Assembly: GCA_013203805.1 (NCBI GenBank)
Contig: JABMPH010000018.1
Span: forward strand, 1 to 43,174
Length of the DNA stretch: 43,174 nt
DNA from: Bacteroidota bacterium
Lineage (GTDB): Bacteria > Bacteroidota > Bacteroidia > Bacteroidales > F082
Direction: 5' to 3'
The notes beneath the pieces are model-generated. The model was given only the letters and a program-made list of their open reading frames with translations, made no database searches and was not told where the DNA came from. The position numbers and the translations under genes were made by a program. The first letter of the stretch is position 1, and each line of letters begins with the position of its first letter. Below, piece by piece: positions 15,957-25,915 of the stretch.

Positions 15957-18900
15957 CCCCAATTGCGTACTAAAAATTTATCTAGATTAATACTTTTCAG
16001 ATGAGCAATAGCCTTCTCAACAGATTGTACTTTTCCAAATCTTATAGTTAAAAATCCTTTAATCTCTTTCATTTCAACGGCTAAGGGATTAGTCTGGATG
16101 AATTCTAATATCTTACCAAATTTGTCAGATTGATAGTATGGTGACTCCTGATTTCCGGGGAAATATCCGGTCATCCGGTTGTTTTTTAAATTTAGCTTAA
16201 CAAATCCTATTTTTCTGGCAAGCCATCTTAATCTCACAACGTTAATAAGAGCAACGGCCTCTATTGGAAGTGGTCCAAATCTGTCGATTAATGTACTACC
16301 GAAAGCCATTAGCTTATCCTCTTCTTTAATGTTGTCAAGTTCTTTGTAAAGACTTAGTCTTTCAGTTATATTGTTAATGTAATTATCAGGAATTCTTATT
16401 TCCAAATCAGTTTCAATCTGACAGTCGCTAACATATTCGTCAGCTAACTTTTCAGCATTATACAGTTCTGCAAATTCACTCTCCTTAAGTTCTACAATCG
16501 CTTCATCAAGTATCTTCTGGTACATTTCGTATCCGATATCTGAAATAAAACCGCTTTGTTCCGCACCCAGTATATTTCCTGCTCCCCGAATATCTAAATC
16601 ACGCATGGCAATATTAAACCCACTGCCCAGATCGCCATGTTCCTCAATGGCTTTCAGCCTTTTGCGGGCTTCTGAAGTTAGTGTAGAAAGGGGAGGAGAT
16701 AGTAAATAGCAAAATGCCTGTTTATTCGATCTTCCCACTCTTCCGCGAAGCTGGTGTAAATCACTTAGTCCATGATTTTGTGCATCGTTTATAATGATAG
16801 TATTTGCATTGGGAATATCAAGTCCTGATTCAATAATTGTTGTTGCAAGGAGTACATCATAATCGCCATCAATGAAGTCGAGCATTACTTTTTCAAGTTT
16901 ATGGCCATCCATTTGCCCATGCCCGATTCCAATTCGGACTCCTGGAACAAATTTCATGAGCATATCATAAACATCCATAATATTTTGAACTCGATTATGC
17001 ACAAAAAATACCTGACCGCCTCTCGATATTTCATAGTTAATTGCATCTCTAATTACATCAGCCCCAAACGATCTTATTTCGGTTTGTATTGGATGACGGT
17101 TTGGTGGAGCAGTATTTATAATGCTTAAGTCGCGGGCACCCATTAATGAAAATTGAAGTGTACGTGGAATTGGAGTTGCCGTTAGCGTGAGTGTGTCAAC
17201 ATTTGCTCTAAACTGCTTTAGTTTTTCTTTTGCACCTACTCCAAACTTCTGCTCTTCATCAACAATAAATAATCCAAGATCTTTAAATTCGATATCTTTA
17301 CTAAGCAGTCTGTGCGTGCCTATCAGTATATCAATTTTTCCTTCTTTTAGTCTCTGTAAAGTTTCCTTTTGCTGCTTGGTACTTTTAAAACGATTAATGT
17401 AATCAACAGTTGCCGGAAACTCATCAAGTCTTTGGGCAAAAGTTTTATAATGTTGCAACGCAAGTATCGTTGTAGGAACCAGCACAGCCACTTGTTTGCT
17501 TTCGCTAACTGCTTTAAAAGCTGCCCTTATTGCTATTTCTGTTTTGCCAAACCCAACATCTCCGCAAATAAGTCTGTCCATTGGAAATTCGGCTTCCATA
17601 TCCTGTTTTGTGTCGATTGTTGCCTTTAGCTGATCGGGTGTATCTTCATAAATAAACGAAGCTTCAAGTTCATTTTGAAGATAAGTGTCGGGCGAATATT
17701 GAATTCCTTTTGCGTCCTTGCGTTGAGCATATAGCCTTATCAAATCTCGGGCAATATCTTTAACCCTACTCTTTGTTTTATTTTTTAATGTATTCCATGC
17801 TTTGGTTCCTAATTTATTTAGGCTGGGGGGAGTGCCATCCTTTCCAACATATTTAGAAATACGATGTAATGAGTGGATGCTCACATAAAGAATATCTTCA
17901 TTTTTGTACATTATTCTTATGGCTTCCTGTTTCTTTCCATTGTTATCGATTATTTGAAGGCCATCAAACCGTCCTACCCCATGATCGATGTGTGTAATGA
18001 AATCGCCGGGCACCAAATCGTAAAGTTCCTTTATGGAAACAATATCCTTATTGCCAAATCCTTCTCTCAATCTAAACCGATGATATCTATTAAATATCTG
18101 GTGATCGGTATAACATAATAGTTTTATATCGTTATCAATAAATCCGTTACTTAAGTTTTGATAAACGGGATTGAAATTAACTCTGTTTTTTTCAGACATT
18201 TCGGCTTGCAAATCTTCGAATATTGCATAGAGGCGTTCGATCTGTTTGTGGTTGTTTGAAAAAATCAGGCACTTATATCCGGCCAACGATTGTTTTGCAA
18301 TGTCATTAATTAACAGATCGAAGTTTTTGTTAAATGATGGTTGAGGATTTTGATTGAAACTAACTACCACATTGTTGTTGAAGAAACTGGTTTTTGAAAA
18401 TTCGATGGTCGAAAAACTAACTATCTTTTTGCGAACTGATTCACTCGTTGTAAAAAGAACTTCTGGTTTGATTATATTTTCACTTTCATCAAGTTTTTTA
18501 AAGCCGATTAAGGCTTTATCATATTCCTTATCGATACAATCAAGTGCAATCTCAATATTTTCGAACCATAACATTGTACTTGATGGAATATATTCTAGAA
18601 ACTCAACACGATTTTCTATTATCTGACGACTTTGAACATTTGGTAATAATGTTAAACGATTAAGATGTTGAATTGATAATTGTGTGGATGGATCAAATGT
18701 TCTGATTGATTCAACCTCATCACCAAAAAATTCTATGCGGTAAGGATGCTCATTAGAGAATGAAAACACATCAATTATCCCACCTCTAATGGCAAATTGA
18801 CCTGGTTCTGATACAAAATCCGAATGTTCAAATTCGAGTTCAAAAAGCAGATCACTGATGAAATCAAGGGAGACCTCTTCACCTACCCTCAGTTTCATCA

Positions 18901-19348
18901 GGTTTTTTGTGAGATATTTTTTAGTTATTACCTTTTCGGATAAAGCTTCAGGATAGGTAACAATTATTGTTTTCTTATCTCCTAACATAGTGCGTTTTAA
19001 CACTTCGGTACGCGACAACTGATATGCCCTGTTAACTTTTTCGGGTTCATAAGGTCGGCTATAGGATGTTGGATAGAAAAGAATTTTTTTTTGATTTAAC
19101 TCAGAATCAGATTCCTCAAGTAAACTTTCAGCATCGTTATAGAAGTATGCAGCTTGCTCTTTATCGGGCAGTATTACAAGGTGCTGTTGTTTGCCCTTTT
19201 GATGTAAAACTGATATAACTGCAAGAGCCTGAGAAGATCCAATTACTCCACTTGCAAGAATATGTGGTTTTCCTTCGTTAATATATTGTTGAAGCAATGT
19301 GTTTGCAGGGCTCTCAGAAAATACATCTATAAGATTGGATGGTTTCAA
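15953..19348 (-). CDS. mfd: Transcription-repair coupling factor Mfd
   Basis: A 1131-residue protein with the full Mfd layout: an N-terminal UvrB-like region, a CarD-like RNA-polymerase interacting domain (YDLVPGDFITHIDHGVGRFDG, about residues 445-520), a RecG-type translocase with Walker A GDVGFGKTEIAIRA, the DEEQ box (FIVDEEQKFGVG), SAT-type TLTATPIPRTL, and helicase motif VI region (LRGRVGRSNKQAFCYLL), then the C-terminal TRCF domain. It displaces RNA polymerase stalled at DNA damage and recruits UvrA. The gene is monocistronic and has a TAGATTTG -7 box at 19387-19394. Its stop overlaps that of the convergent propeller gene in the shared sequence TTAA. Length and motifs are normal for the family. 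Confidence 0.97.
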   Translation of the reverse strand: MKPSNLIDVFSESPANTLLQQYINEGKPHILASGVIGSSQALAVISVLHQKGKQQHLVILPDKEQAAYFYNDAESLLEESDSELNQKKILFYPTSYSRPYEPEKVNRAYQLSRTEVLKRTMLGDKKTIIVTYPEALSEKVITKKYLTKNLMKLRVGEEVSLDFISDLLFELEFEHSDFVSEPGQFAIRGGIIDVFSFSNEHPYRIEFFGDEVESIRTFDPSTQLSIQHLNRLTLLPNVQSRQIIENRVEFLEYIPSSTMLWFENIEIALDCIDKEYDKALIGFKKLDESENIIKPEVLFTTSESVRKKIVSFSTIEFSKTSFFNNNVVVSFNQNPQPSFNKNFDLLINDIAKQSLAGYKCLIFSNNHKQIERLYAIFEDLQAEMSEKNRVNFNPVYQNLSNGFIDNDIKLLCYTDHQIFNRYHRFRLREGFGNKDIVSIKELYDLVPGDFITHIDHGVGRFDGLQIIDNNGKKQEAIRIMYKNEDILYVSIHSLHRISKYVGKDGTPPSLNKLGTKAWNTLKNKTKSRVKDIARDLIRLYAQRKDAKGIQYSPDTYLQNELEASFIYEDTPDQLKATIDTKQDMEAEFPMDRLICGDVGFGKTEIAIRAAFKAVSESKQVAVLVPTTILALQHYKTFAQRLDEFPATVDYINRFKSTKQQKETLQRLKEGKIDILIGTHRLLSKDIEFKDLGLFIVDEEQKFGVGAKEKLKQFRANVDTLTLTATPIPRTLQFSLMGARDLSIINTAPPNRHPIQTEIRSFGADVIRDAINYEISRGGQVFFVHNRVQNIMDVYDMLMKFVPGVRIGIGHGQMDGHKLEKVMLDFIDGDYDVLLATTIIESGLDIPNANTIIINDAQNHGLSDLHQLRGRVGRSNKQAFCYLLSPPLSTLTSEARKRLKAIEEHGDLGSGFNIAMRDLDIRGAGNILGAEQSGFISDIGYEMYQKILDEAIVELKESEFAELYNAEKLADEYVSDCQIETDLEIRIPDNYINNITERLSLYKELDNIKEEDKLMAFGSTLIDRFGPLPIEAVALINVVRLRWLARKIGFVKLNLKNNRMTGYFPGNQESPYYQSDKFGKILEFIQTNPLAVEMKEIKGFLTIRFGKVQSVEKAIAHLKSINLDKFLVRNWG

Positions 19349-19386
19349 TAAACTACTTTTCTATTTATTATTATTTAATTAATTGG

Positions 19387-19394
19387 CAAATCTA
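19387..19394 (-). promoter_or_regulatory. -7 promoter box upstream of mfd
   Basis: The minus strand reads TAGATTTG, matching the Bacteroidota TAnnTTTG consensus, and would start transcription roughly 33 nt before the mfd ATG at 19348. No clear -33 TTTG was found at standard spacing. Confidence 0.45.
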
Positions 19395-19487
19395 AATAAA
19401 AACATACTGGGGTTGATGTTCAATGGACATTATTGCTTTGTTATTTCCACATTATTTAGAATTGCTTTTAATTACCAATGGATTTTC

Positions 19488-19495
19488 TAATTTTG
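19488..19495 (+). promoter_or_regulatory. -7 promoter box upstream of fbp
   Basis: The plus strand reads TAATTTTG, fitting TAnnTTTG, about 38 nt before the fbp ATG at 19533. A TTG at 19462-19464 could serve as a poor -33 element with a long 23-nt spacer. Confidence 0.4.
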
Positions 19496-19532
19496 CACCA
19501 AATAATTCAAAAAAAAATACTCAATAACGAAT

Positions 19533-21515
19533 ATGGAGAAGTTTAATCCTAAACAATATGCTACTCAGGATCTTGAAAAGCAAATTAAGTATTTAAATTT
19601 ACTTGCTGCCCGATTTCCAAATATCCAATCTGCCAGTACCGAAATAATTAATCTTGAAGCAATACTTAATCTGCCCAAGGGTACCGAACATTTTCTTTCG
19701 GATATTCATGGTGAATATGAAACTTTTAGTCACGTATTGGCCAATGCTTCAGGAGTTGTTGTTCGTAAGATTGATGAAGTTTTTGGTAAAACTTTACGTA
19801 AGAAAGAAAAAACAGCGCTTGCCACTCTAATTTATTATCCTAAAGAAAAGTTAGAGTTAATTATTAAAAAAGAAGATGATATTAACGAATGGTATGCAAT
19901 AACACTCCAGCGTTTATCGAAGGTTGCAAGAGGAGCAGCTTCAAAGTATACCCGCTCGAAGGTTAGAAAGGCTATGCCATCCGATTTTGCATATATTATT
20001 GATGAGCTACTAAACGAAAGTGGCGAGGGCAAGGAAGATTATTTTGAAGGAATTATTAACTCAATTATTAATATTGATAGAGCTGAAGCTTTTATTGTTG
20101 CCTTGTGTGAGTTTATACAAAGATTGCTGGTAGACAGGCTTCATATTATTGGTGATATTTTTGATAGAGGGCCACATCCCGAAAAGGTTATGGATCGATT
20201 AATAAGTTATCATGCTGTTGATATTCAGTGGGGCAATCATGATATTGTATGGATGGGAGCAGCAGCAGGTAATCTCGCGCTAATTGCAAATGTTATTCGA
20301 ATCTCTCTTCGATATAATAATCTTGACACACTTGAAGACGCCTATGGAATAAATATGTTACCACTTGCTCGATTTGCAATGGATCAGTACAAAAACGATG
20401 CATGTGATCTGTATGACGTTAAAGGTGAAGCAAGGCATGCTGATATTAAGCTGCTTAAGCAAATGCAAAAGGCCATCTCGATAATTCAATTTAAAATGGA
20501 AGGGCAAACTGTTACAAGGAATCCCCATTTTAAAATGAATGATAGGCTTGTTTTTGATAATGTTGATTTTAAAAACGGAACAACCGTAATTGATGGAAAA
20601 AAACATGACCTTTTGGACAAGGATTTCCCAACTGTTGATCCGAAATCACCTTACGAGTTAAGCAATGAGGAAAAAGAGGTTATGGATAAGTTGAAGTCAA
20701 GCTTTGTGAATAGCCAGCGTTTGCAAAAGCATATTGATTTTTTGTTTACTCGCGGAAGCATGTATCTTACACATAATTCAAATCTGCTTTATCATGGATG
20801 TATTCCGATGGATAAAAAAGGTAATTTCGAGAAATTTGAAATTGAAGGCAAAACCCATTCCGGAAAGCTATTGTGTGATCATTTCGACAGAGTAGCACGT
20901 AAGGGTTATTTCCAACGTAAATCAAAAGGAGAAGAAAATACGAGTTTAGATTATATGTGGTATTTATGGTGCGGACCATTATCTCCGTTGTTTGGGAAAA
21001 TGAAAATGGCAACTTTCGAAAGGTACTATATAGCTGATAAAGAAACCCATACCGAGGGTCGTAATCCATATTATACGCTTGCGTTTAAAGAGGAAAAATA
21101 TTGTAACAAGATATTAGAAGAGTTCGATCTTGATCCTGAAATATCGCATATAGTTAATGGGCATGTTCCTGTTAAAGTTAAAAAAGGAGAAAGCCCCATT
21201 AAGGCAAATGGTAAACTTTTTGTTATTGATGGAGGGATGTCAATTCCTTATCAATCGGTTACCGGAGTTTCTGGTTACACATTAATTTTTAACTCTTATG
21301 GGCTTGTGTTAGTTGAGCATAAGGAGTTTTCATCTATGGCACATGCTATTTATGAAGAAAAGGATATTATTTCGGATCGTATTTTTATCGAAGGCAATGC
21401 AACAAGAAAATACGTTGAGGATACTGATGTTGGTAAAGAGCTTAATATCCAGATAAGTGATTTGAAACTACTGCTGGCGGCATTTAGAAAAGGACTTATT
21501 AAGGAGAAACGTTAG
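19533..21515 (+). CDS. fbp: Fructose-1,6-bisphosphatase class III
   Basis: Hydrolyses fructose 1,6-bisphosphate to fructose 6-phosphate in gluconeogenesis. The 660-residue size and metallophosphoesterase motifs identify class III (Firmicutes/Bacteroidota type): LSDIHGEYETF near residue 57, DIFDRGPHPEKVMD near 208, WGNHDIVWMGAAAG near 233, and NGHVPVKVKKGESP and IDGGMS near 545-575. The N-terminus (MEKFNPKQY...) is typical. The gene has its own -7 box and is followed after 8 nt or so by the aspartate kinase frame, suggesting a two-gene operon. A PPi-type phosphofructokinase that works on the same metabolite pair is encoded 4.4 kb downstream. Confidence 0.95.
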   Translation: MEKFNPKQYATQDLEKQIKYLNLLAARFPNIQSASTEIINLEAILNLPKGTEHFLSDIHGEYETFSHVLANASGVVVRKIDEVFGKTLRKKEKTALATLIYYPKEKLELIIKKEDDINEWYAITLQRLSKVARGAASKYTRSKVRKAMPSDFAYIIDELLNESGEGKEDYFEGIINSIINIDRAEAFIVALCEFIQRLLVDRLHIIGDIFDRGPHPEKVMDRLISYHAVDIQWGNHDIVWMGAAAGNLALIANVIRISLRYNNLDTLEDAYGINMLPLARFAMDQYKNDACDLYDVKGEARHADIKLLKQMQKAISIIQFKMEGQTVTRNPHFKMNDRLVFDNVDFKNGTTVIDGKKHDLLDKDFPTVDPKSPYELSNEEKEVMDKLKSSFVNSQRLQKHIDFLFTRGSMYLTHNSNLLYHGCIPMDKKGNFEKFEIEGKTHSGKLLCDHFDRVARKGYFQRKSKGEENTSLDYMWYLWCGPLSPLFGKMKMATFERYYIADKETHTEGRNPYYTLAFKEEKYCNKILEEFDLDPEISHIVNGHVPVKVKKGESPIKANGKLFVIDGGMSIPYQSVTGVSGYTLIFNSYGLVLVEHKEFSSMAHAIYEEKDIISDRIFIEGNATRKYVEDTDVGKELNIQISDLKLLLAAFRKGLIKEKR

Positions 21516-21565
21516 TAAATATATTGTGGTTAGAAGAAAAAGACCCATTTTTACTTTTTGATGAA

Positions 21566-22849
21566 ATGCTTAAAAGAAGGATAATATTGAGGAGAGTAAT
21601 GAAGTTTGGAGGAGCATTAATGGAGAATGCTTCAGGTATAGTTAAAGTATCAAAACTCATTGAAGAGTTTGGTTGTGAACCCCTTATTGTTGTTGTTTCG
21701 GCACTTGGCAAAACAACTAACGCATTGGAAAATTTGTATCACAAATATCTTGGTGGTAAATCTATGGAGGAAGGGTTTTTTAAAATTAAGAAAAACCATA
21801 TCAGTGTTGCTCAAGATCTTTTTTCAGATGTAGATTATGAATTAACAACAAATCTGGATAAACTCTTTGAACAACTTTGGGATGCTCTTAATACGGAATA
21901 TTCAAACCGTTATGAAGCTTATGACTGTATCGTGTCTTTCGGTGAGGAATTGTCGAGTTGTATTATATTTCATTTTTTAAGGAATCGCAAAATTCCTGTA
22001 AGATTAATCAATGCAAAATGTTTAATTATTACAGATAGTAACTTTACGGATGCTTCTGTAAATTGGGAATATACTTCGAAGACGATAACATCGAGAGTTG
22101 TACCCGCTCTTGAAAAAGGTGAGGTTGTGATTACACAGGGGTTTATTGGAGCTGATGGTCTTGGTCGTTCGACAACATTAGGAAGGGAAGGGTCGGATTT
22201 TACTGCTGCAATACTTGGTAATATACTAGATGCTGATGAGGTTACAATTTGGAAAAATGTTCCAGGACTTATGAATGCCGATCCTGCAAGGTATACAAGT
22301 GCAATTAAAATAGATAGTTTGTCATATCATGAAGCTATTGAGCTTGCCTATTATGGTGCGTCTGTAATTCATCCTAAAACAATACAACCACTCAAACAAA
22401 AAGGGATTCCTCTACTTGTTCGACCTTATTATGATACTTCGTTATCTCCTACATCCATTACAAATGATAGTGGAAATGATTCAACAACATTTAGTATCAT
22501 CGTTAAAGATAATCAGGTATTACTATCAATAAGCACAAAAAATCTTTCATTTATTGCAGAAGAAAATCTTAAACAGATTTTTGATGTATTTAGCAGAAAT
22601 AAAATTCACATCAATCTAATGCAGAATTCTGCAGTTAGCTTTTCAGTATGTTTTAATGATAATGATGCAAAACTGGAATCCCTAATTTCGGAGTTGAAAG
22701 ATGCATTTTCGTTAAAATATAATACAGGATTACAGTTAATAACCATTCGTCATTACACTAACGAACTGGAAAAAGAACTGATAGGTAATAAAAAGGTTTA
22801 TTTAGTGCAAAAAAGCCGTACTACAGTTCAGTTTTTGGTGAAGGATTAA
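21566..22849 (+). CDS. Aspartate kinase
   Basis: Phosphorylates L-aspartate, the first step towards lysine, methionine and threonine. Motifs seen: VMKFGGALMENASGI (N-terminal nucleotide-binding strand and loop), the FGEELSS segment, TTLGREGSDFTAAILG (substrate and ATP binding), WKNVPGLMNADPA, and the YYGASVIHPKTIQPL helix. The C-terminal ~130 residues are an ACT regulatory region (LLSISTKNLSFI, INLMQNSAVSFSV), so feedback control by an end-product amino acid is likely. Start is uncertain: a TTG at 21524 gives the longest frame, ATG 21566 keeps the first beta strand complete, and ATG 21599 has the best ribosome site (GAGGAG). I prefer 21566. Follows fbp closely. Canonical KFGGTS is KFGGAL here, a mild departure. 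Which isozyme (lysC or similar) cannot be decided. Confidence 0.92.
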   Translation: MLKRRIILRRVMKFGGALMENASGIVKVSKLIEEFGCEPLIVVVSALGKTTNALENLYHKYLGGKSMEEGFFKIKKNHISVAQDLFSDVDYELTTNLDKLFEQLWDALNTEYSNRYEAYDCIVSFGEELSSCIIFHFLRNRKIPVRLINAKCLIITDSNFTDASVNWEYTSKTITSRVVPALEKGEVVITQGFIGADGLGRSTTLGREGSDFTAAILGNILDADEVTIWKNVPGLMNADPARYTSAIKIDSLSYHEAIELAYYGASVIHPKTIQPLKQKGIPLLVRPYYDTSLSPTSITNDSGNDSTTFSIIVKDNQVLLSISTKNLSFIAEENLKQIFDVFSRNKIHINLMQNSAVSFSVCFNDNDAKLESLISELKDAFSLKYNTGLQLITIRHYTNELEKELIGNKKVYLVQKSRTTVQFLVKD

Positions 22850-22901
22850 TTTTACCTGAAATGGCTGTTTGCTTTTGCAGTTCCAATGGAGATTAGCAAA
22901 C

Positions 22902-22936
22902 AAAAAAAAGCCAGATAGAAATAAATCTACCCGGCT
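22902..22936 (-). terminator. Rho-independent terminator of the S8 protease gene
   Basis: On the minus strand an 11-bp stem (AGCCGGGTAGA paired with TCTATCTGGCT, complete when two G-U pairs are allowed) with a short TTATT-type loop is followed by a run of eight T. It lies 21 nt past the stop codon at 22958. Confidence 0.8.
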
Positions 22937-22957
22937 TCAAGAATTTTAAAGTTGGAA

Positions 22958-25678
22958 TTATAAGATTACCTTCTTTGTAATTATCCTCCCGTTTTTAACT
23001 AACGAAACCATATATAATCCTGATTGATTAGTTGTTAGTATTTGAGTTTTTGTAGAAGACAGTTTACCTCTATACACATATTGTCCCATAATATTTGTGA
23101 CTTTAATGTTGGCTCCTAGCCATTGTTCTGATGTTAGGATTGTTAAGTTATTCGACTGTGTATATATACTAACATTATCATTATCATTAGTGTTAACACC
23201 TACTGTTCCCCAATCACTTACTGTGACGTCATCCAGAAAGCCTCCATATCCTAATACTCCATTCATATGGAATCCTAAGAATACTATGCCATCTTCTTCA
23301 GGGAAAAGCATTGAACTTGCTTCTTCCCAATCACCATTAAAACTGTTATCCTCAAAAAGTATATTTGTAAGATCCTCAATGAAAGGAGTATTTCCCCAAT
23401 ATAATGTCATCGATTCACTATGCCCACCAATTAATGGTCTGTAGAAATATCTAATATTATATTCGTTACCTACCTCAACACTAAAAGGAGGCGAAATAAA
23501 CCAGTTATTATAATCCATTTCTACAAATCCACTCGTGTTATAACAGGCCATTGAGTTTTCGCCTGAATTGCTTATTAAATTAGAGCTAAACCAATTTGCT
23601 TCTGTAAATGAGTTGTCTTGCCAAAATTCTGGTAAATCAGGCGTAGTTAAGCTTTCCATATCTGCAATGTATGGATAAAGCGAAATAGATTCCATGGTGG
23701 TAAACGACCATATTTCTGTGCAATTTTCGGAAACACCGAAACTATTACGAGGGGCTATTTGAACATAGTAGGTAGTATTAGGCTCCAACATAGTGGCGAA
23801 ATTATTAGTTATGAAATTATCACCATTTATTACATTTGTAGGAGTGGTTATCCCGTTTCCATCTGTACCAAAATAAACATCATAGCTACTGGCAAACAGT
23901 GCTGGTTTCCATGTTACTTCGTGGTTTAGGAAGGCGTTAATGCCACCATCCACAGGTGACAGTATGCTGCTTGAGCATTCAGGCAAACTAGTATATTCAT
24001 CAATCCCACTAATAATGATTGAAAATACCTGTCCTCCGCCTGCGAGTGATCCATCATGGTCAACAGTAATTGTGTATGTTCCCGGTTCAGCATCTTCTAT
24101 ATACACCATCTCGACATTATCAACATAGTTTTTGCCAGTTGTTGTAGCTGCCGCTGATGGATTTTCAGGATCAAGACTATAAGGGAAATAAGCTCCCTGA
24201 GTGTCACTGATTCTTAAATCAAGATCATTTACCAACATTGCAGTTCTTGGATTTAATTGGGGCGAGGTTGGTGATCCAGGATTGTCAGTCCAACAAATTG
24301 TAACTCTAAAGTCACTTCCTTCAGGCACATTAACTTGTCTGCTATAAGTATCTCCGTTTGGAAGAACTATTTCATCTATTACGTTTTGGCCTTCATTATC
24401 TGATATAATAGCGGCTGCCCTTTCTGTATTCATTAATCCCCATCCAAAAATATAATCGGGACCATCATATTCACCAGCTTCATCAGCAGAATGAAGAACT
24501 AAACCCTTAAGTGTTGAAGCTCTCATACGATCGCTATTTATGTTCTGATAATGATGTTGTAGCATAGCCATCGAACCTGCTACGTTTGGTGCCGACATAG
24601 AAGTTCCTTGCAATGATCCATAATCAGTATTGCTTCCATCCAAAGTAGAATATACATCAACTCCTTTGCCAACAATATCTGGCTTAATTCTGCCGTCGTC
24701 TGCAGGTCCCCAGCAACTAAAGCTGCTCATTGTTACATTACCAGGGCCGGTATAGTTAGCCACTTCATTTACAGCTCCCACAGTAAGTAGGTTTTTAGCA
24801 ACACCTTTTGGTGAAATACAGTCGTAACCATCTAAACCACCATCTTTTTCTGGTTCACCATTTCCGGCATTTGAGGGGCCTTCCCCACGATCGTTTCCTG
24901 CTGATTTTACTATTAAATAATAAGGTGCGTTGTAGGCGATATTATCCCACTGTCTTGAGCCGGAGTCATAAAACCCAAACTTGTAATCTTCATCAGGTGA
25001 AATACTGTTTGTACCATACCACACCCAATTACCGTTGTTGTTTGACCAACCTTGAGCTACACCATATGAGTGATTTGATATTTCAAGTCCATTAGCTGCA
25101 GCCGCTGCCATTTCTGATTCATCATTCGACCATTGCCATGCTTTTAGATTGCCACCGTACATCATTCCTTTTGCGTTAGGTGAAACACCTGCTGCAACCA
25201 TTGTTCCTGCAACGTGTGTTGCGTGATAGTGAGTTGCTGATGCTCCGTCCATTTGCGTTACGCGAGATGCTCCCTGATCAGTAAATTCCTGATGAGAAAC
25301 TCTTACGCTTCCAGCATCCCATTCTCCCAATTGAGAGTAGCCTTCTCCGGTTAACTCTAATTCGCTGTTTCCACCTATCCAAAGTTCCTTAACCCTGGTA
25401 GTTGCAGCAGCACCAAAATTATCGGTGCAGTAATAAACAGGTTTTCCGTCAATTACATCTATCATTTGATAGAATACTCCCTGGGATGATTCAAAGGTAA
25501 TCGGAGAGTTATTTTTTTGTGAGTAGTCTGCAACTCTAATTTCTTTCTCTTTCCATGCCTTATCAAGCTCCTTTGAGATCTCAATAAGTTTTTCAGTATT
25601 TGTAACCATCTGGGCAAAAACTTGTCCTGAGATAAATACAAATGTCAGTAATAATAAATAATTAGTAATTCTTTTCAT
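22958..25678 (-). CDS. Secreted S8 subtilase with type IX secretion sorting tail
   Basis: Signal peptide 1-23 (ending VFAQ). The subtilisin triad is visible as Asp121 (EWDAGSVRVSHQEF), His152 (HATHVAGTM) and Ser360 (QGTSMSAPNVAGS), with the oxyanion Asn262 in SAGNDRG, so the enzyme should be active. The usual HGTH is HATH. After the catalytic domain come a C-terminal beta jelly-roll (DLRISDTQGAY ... YTITVDHDGSL), a fibronectin-III-like region (about 565-665), a MAM/discoidin-like region (about 680-820), and a C-terminal sorting domain with NIMGQYVYRG and the ending GRIITKKVIL, which directs export by the type IX system and surface attachment. Monocistronic, with a -7 box at 25726-25733 and a strong terminator. 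Confidence 0.93.
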   Translation of the reverse strand: MKRITNYLLLLTFVFISGQVFAQMVTNTEKLIEISKELDKAWKEKEIRVADYSQKNNSPITFESSQGVFYQMIDVIDGKPVYYCTDNFGAAATTRVKELWIGGNSELELTGEGYSQLGEWDAGSVRVSHQEFTDQGASRVTQMDGASATHYHATHVAGTMVAAGVSPNAKGMMYGGNLKAWQWSNDESEMAAAAANGLEISNHSYGVAQGWSNNNGNWVWYGTNSISPDEDYKFGFYDSGSRQWDNIAYNAPYYLIVKSAGNDRGEGPSNAGNGEPEKDGGLDGYDCISPKGVAKNLLTVGAVNEVANYTGPGNVTMSSFSCWGPADDGRIKPDIVGKGVDVYSTLDGSNTDYGSLQGTSMSAPNVAGSMAMLQHHYQNINSDRMRASTLKGLVLHSADEAGEYDGPDYIFGWGLMNTERAAAIISDNEGQNVIDEIVLPNGDTYSRQVNVPEGSDFRVTICWTDNPGSPTSPQLNPRTAMLVNDLDLRISDTQGAYFPYSLDPENPSAAATTTGKNYVDNVEMVYIEDAEPGTYTITVDHDGSLAGGGQVFSIIISGIDEYTSLPECSSSILSPVDGGINAFLNHEVTWKPALFASSYDVYFGTDGNGITTPTNVINGDNFITNNFATMLEPNTTYYVQIAPRNSFGVSENCTEIWSFTTMESISLYPYIADMESLTTPDLPEFWQDNSFTEANWFSSNLISNSGENSMACYNTSGFVEMDYNNWFISPPFSVEVGNEYNIRYFYRPLIGGHSESMTLYWGNTPFIEDLTNILFEDNSFNGDWEEASSMLFPEEDGIVFLGFHMNGVLGYGGFLDDVTVSDWGTVGVNTNDNDNVSIYTQSNNLTILTSEQWLGANIKVTNIMGQYVYRGKLSSTKTQILTTNQSGLYMVSLVKNGRIITKKVIL

Positions 25679-25725
25679 TTTTCTAGTTTAATTAGTTGAT
25701 TGGTACTGAAAAAAGCTAATTGTAA

Positions 25726-25733
25726 CAAACATA
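25726..25733 (-). promoter_or_regulatory. -7 promoter box of the S8 protease gene
   Basis: The minus strand reads TATGTTTG, a TAnnTTTG match 48 nt before the ATG at 25678. A TTTG at 25750-25753 lies 16 nt upstream, slightly closer than the usual spacing for a -33 element. Confidence 0.45.
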
Positions 25734-25814
25734 TGATTATATGACGTAACAAATAAAATATCCTTACAAAACTTAACAATATTGTTCAATATTAATTTTT
25801 TGTTTAGCATTTTT

Positions 25815-25822
25815 TATCTTTG
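25815..25822 (+). promoter_or_regulatory. -7 promoter box of the phosphofructokinase transcript
   Basis: TATCTTTG followed by CA is a perfect and very typical Bacteroidota -7 element. The predicted start near 25829 leaves a leader of about 87 nt that contains the 14-codon ORF at 25868-25912. The TTTG at 25799-25802 is too close (12 nt) to be the -33 element. Confidence 0.6.
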
Positions 25823-25867
25823 CAAAATTAATCAAATTTGATAAATAAGAAAAGTATTTAGAGGATA

Positions 25868-25912
25868 ATGAATGCAAACCAACTATTTGGTCATTCAGAA
25901 ATAAAAAATTAA
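25868..25912 (+). CDS. Possible 14-codon leader ORF before phosphofructokinase
   Basis: ATG at 25868 is preceded by AGAGGAT (purine-rich ribosome site) and opens a frame encoding MNANQLFGHSEIKN with a TAA that ends 3 nt before the ATG of the phosphofructokinase gene. The frame is short enough to arise by chance, but the ribosome site and the near-abutting stop fit translational coupling or a leader peptide. No regulatory amino-acid run is seen. Confidence 0.3.
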   Translation: MNANQLFGHSEIKN

Positions 25913-25915
25913 CAA

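Noticed and set aside
22866-22902. Hairpin TGTTTGCT/AGCAAACA after the aspartate kinase gene
   Set aside because: It is followed by A residues on the plus strand, so it does not look like a terminator for that gene; the better terminator next to it serves the minus-strand protease gene.
25799-25802. TTTG as -33 element for the phosphofructokinase promoter
   Set aside because: Only 12 nt from the -7 box, well below the usual spacing of about 19.
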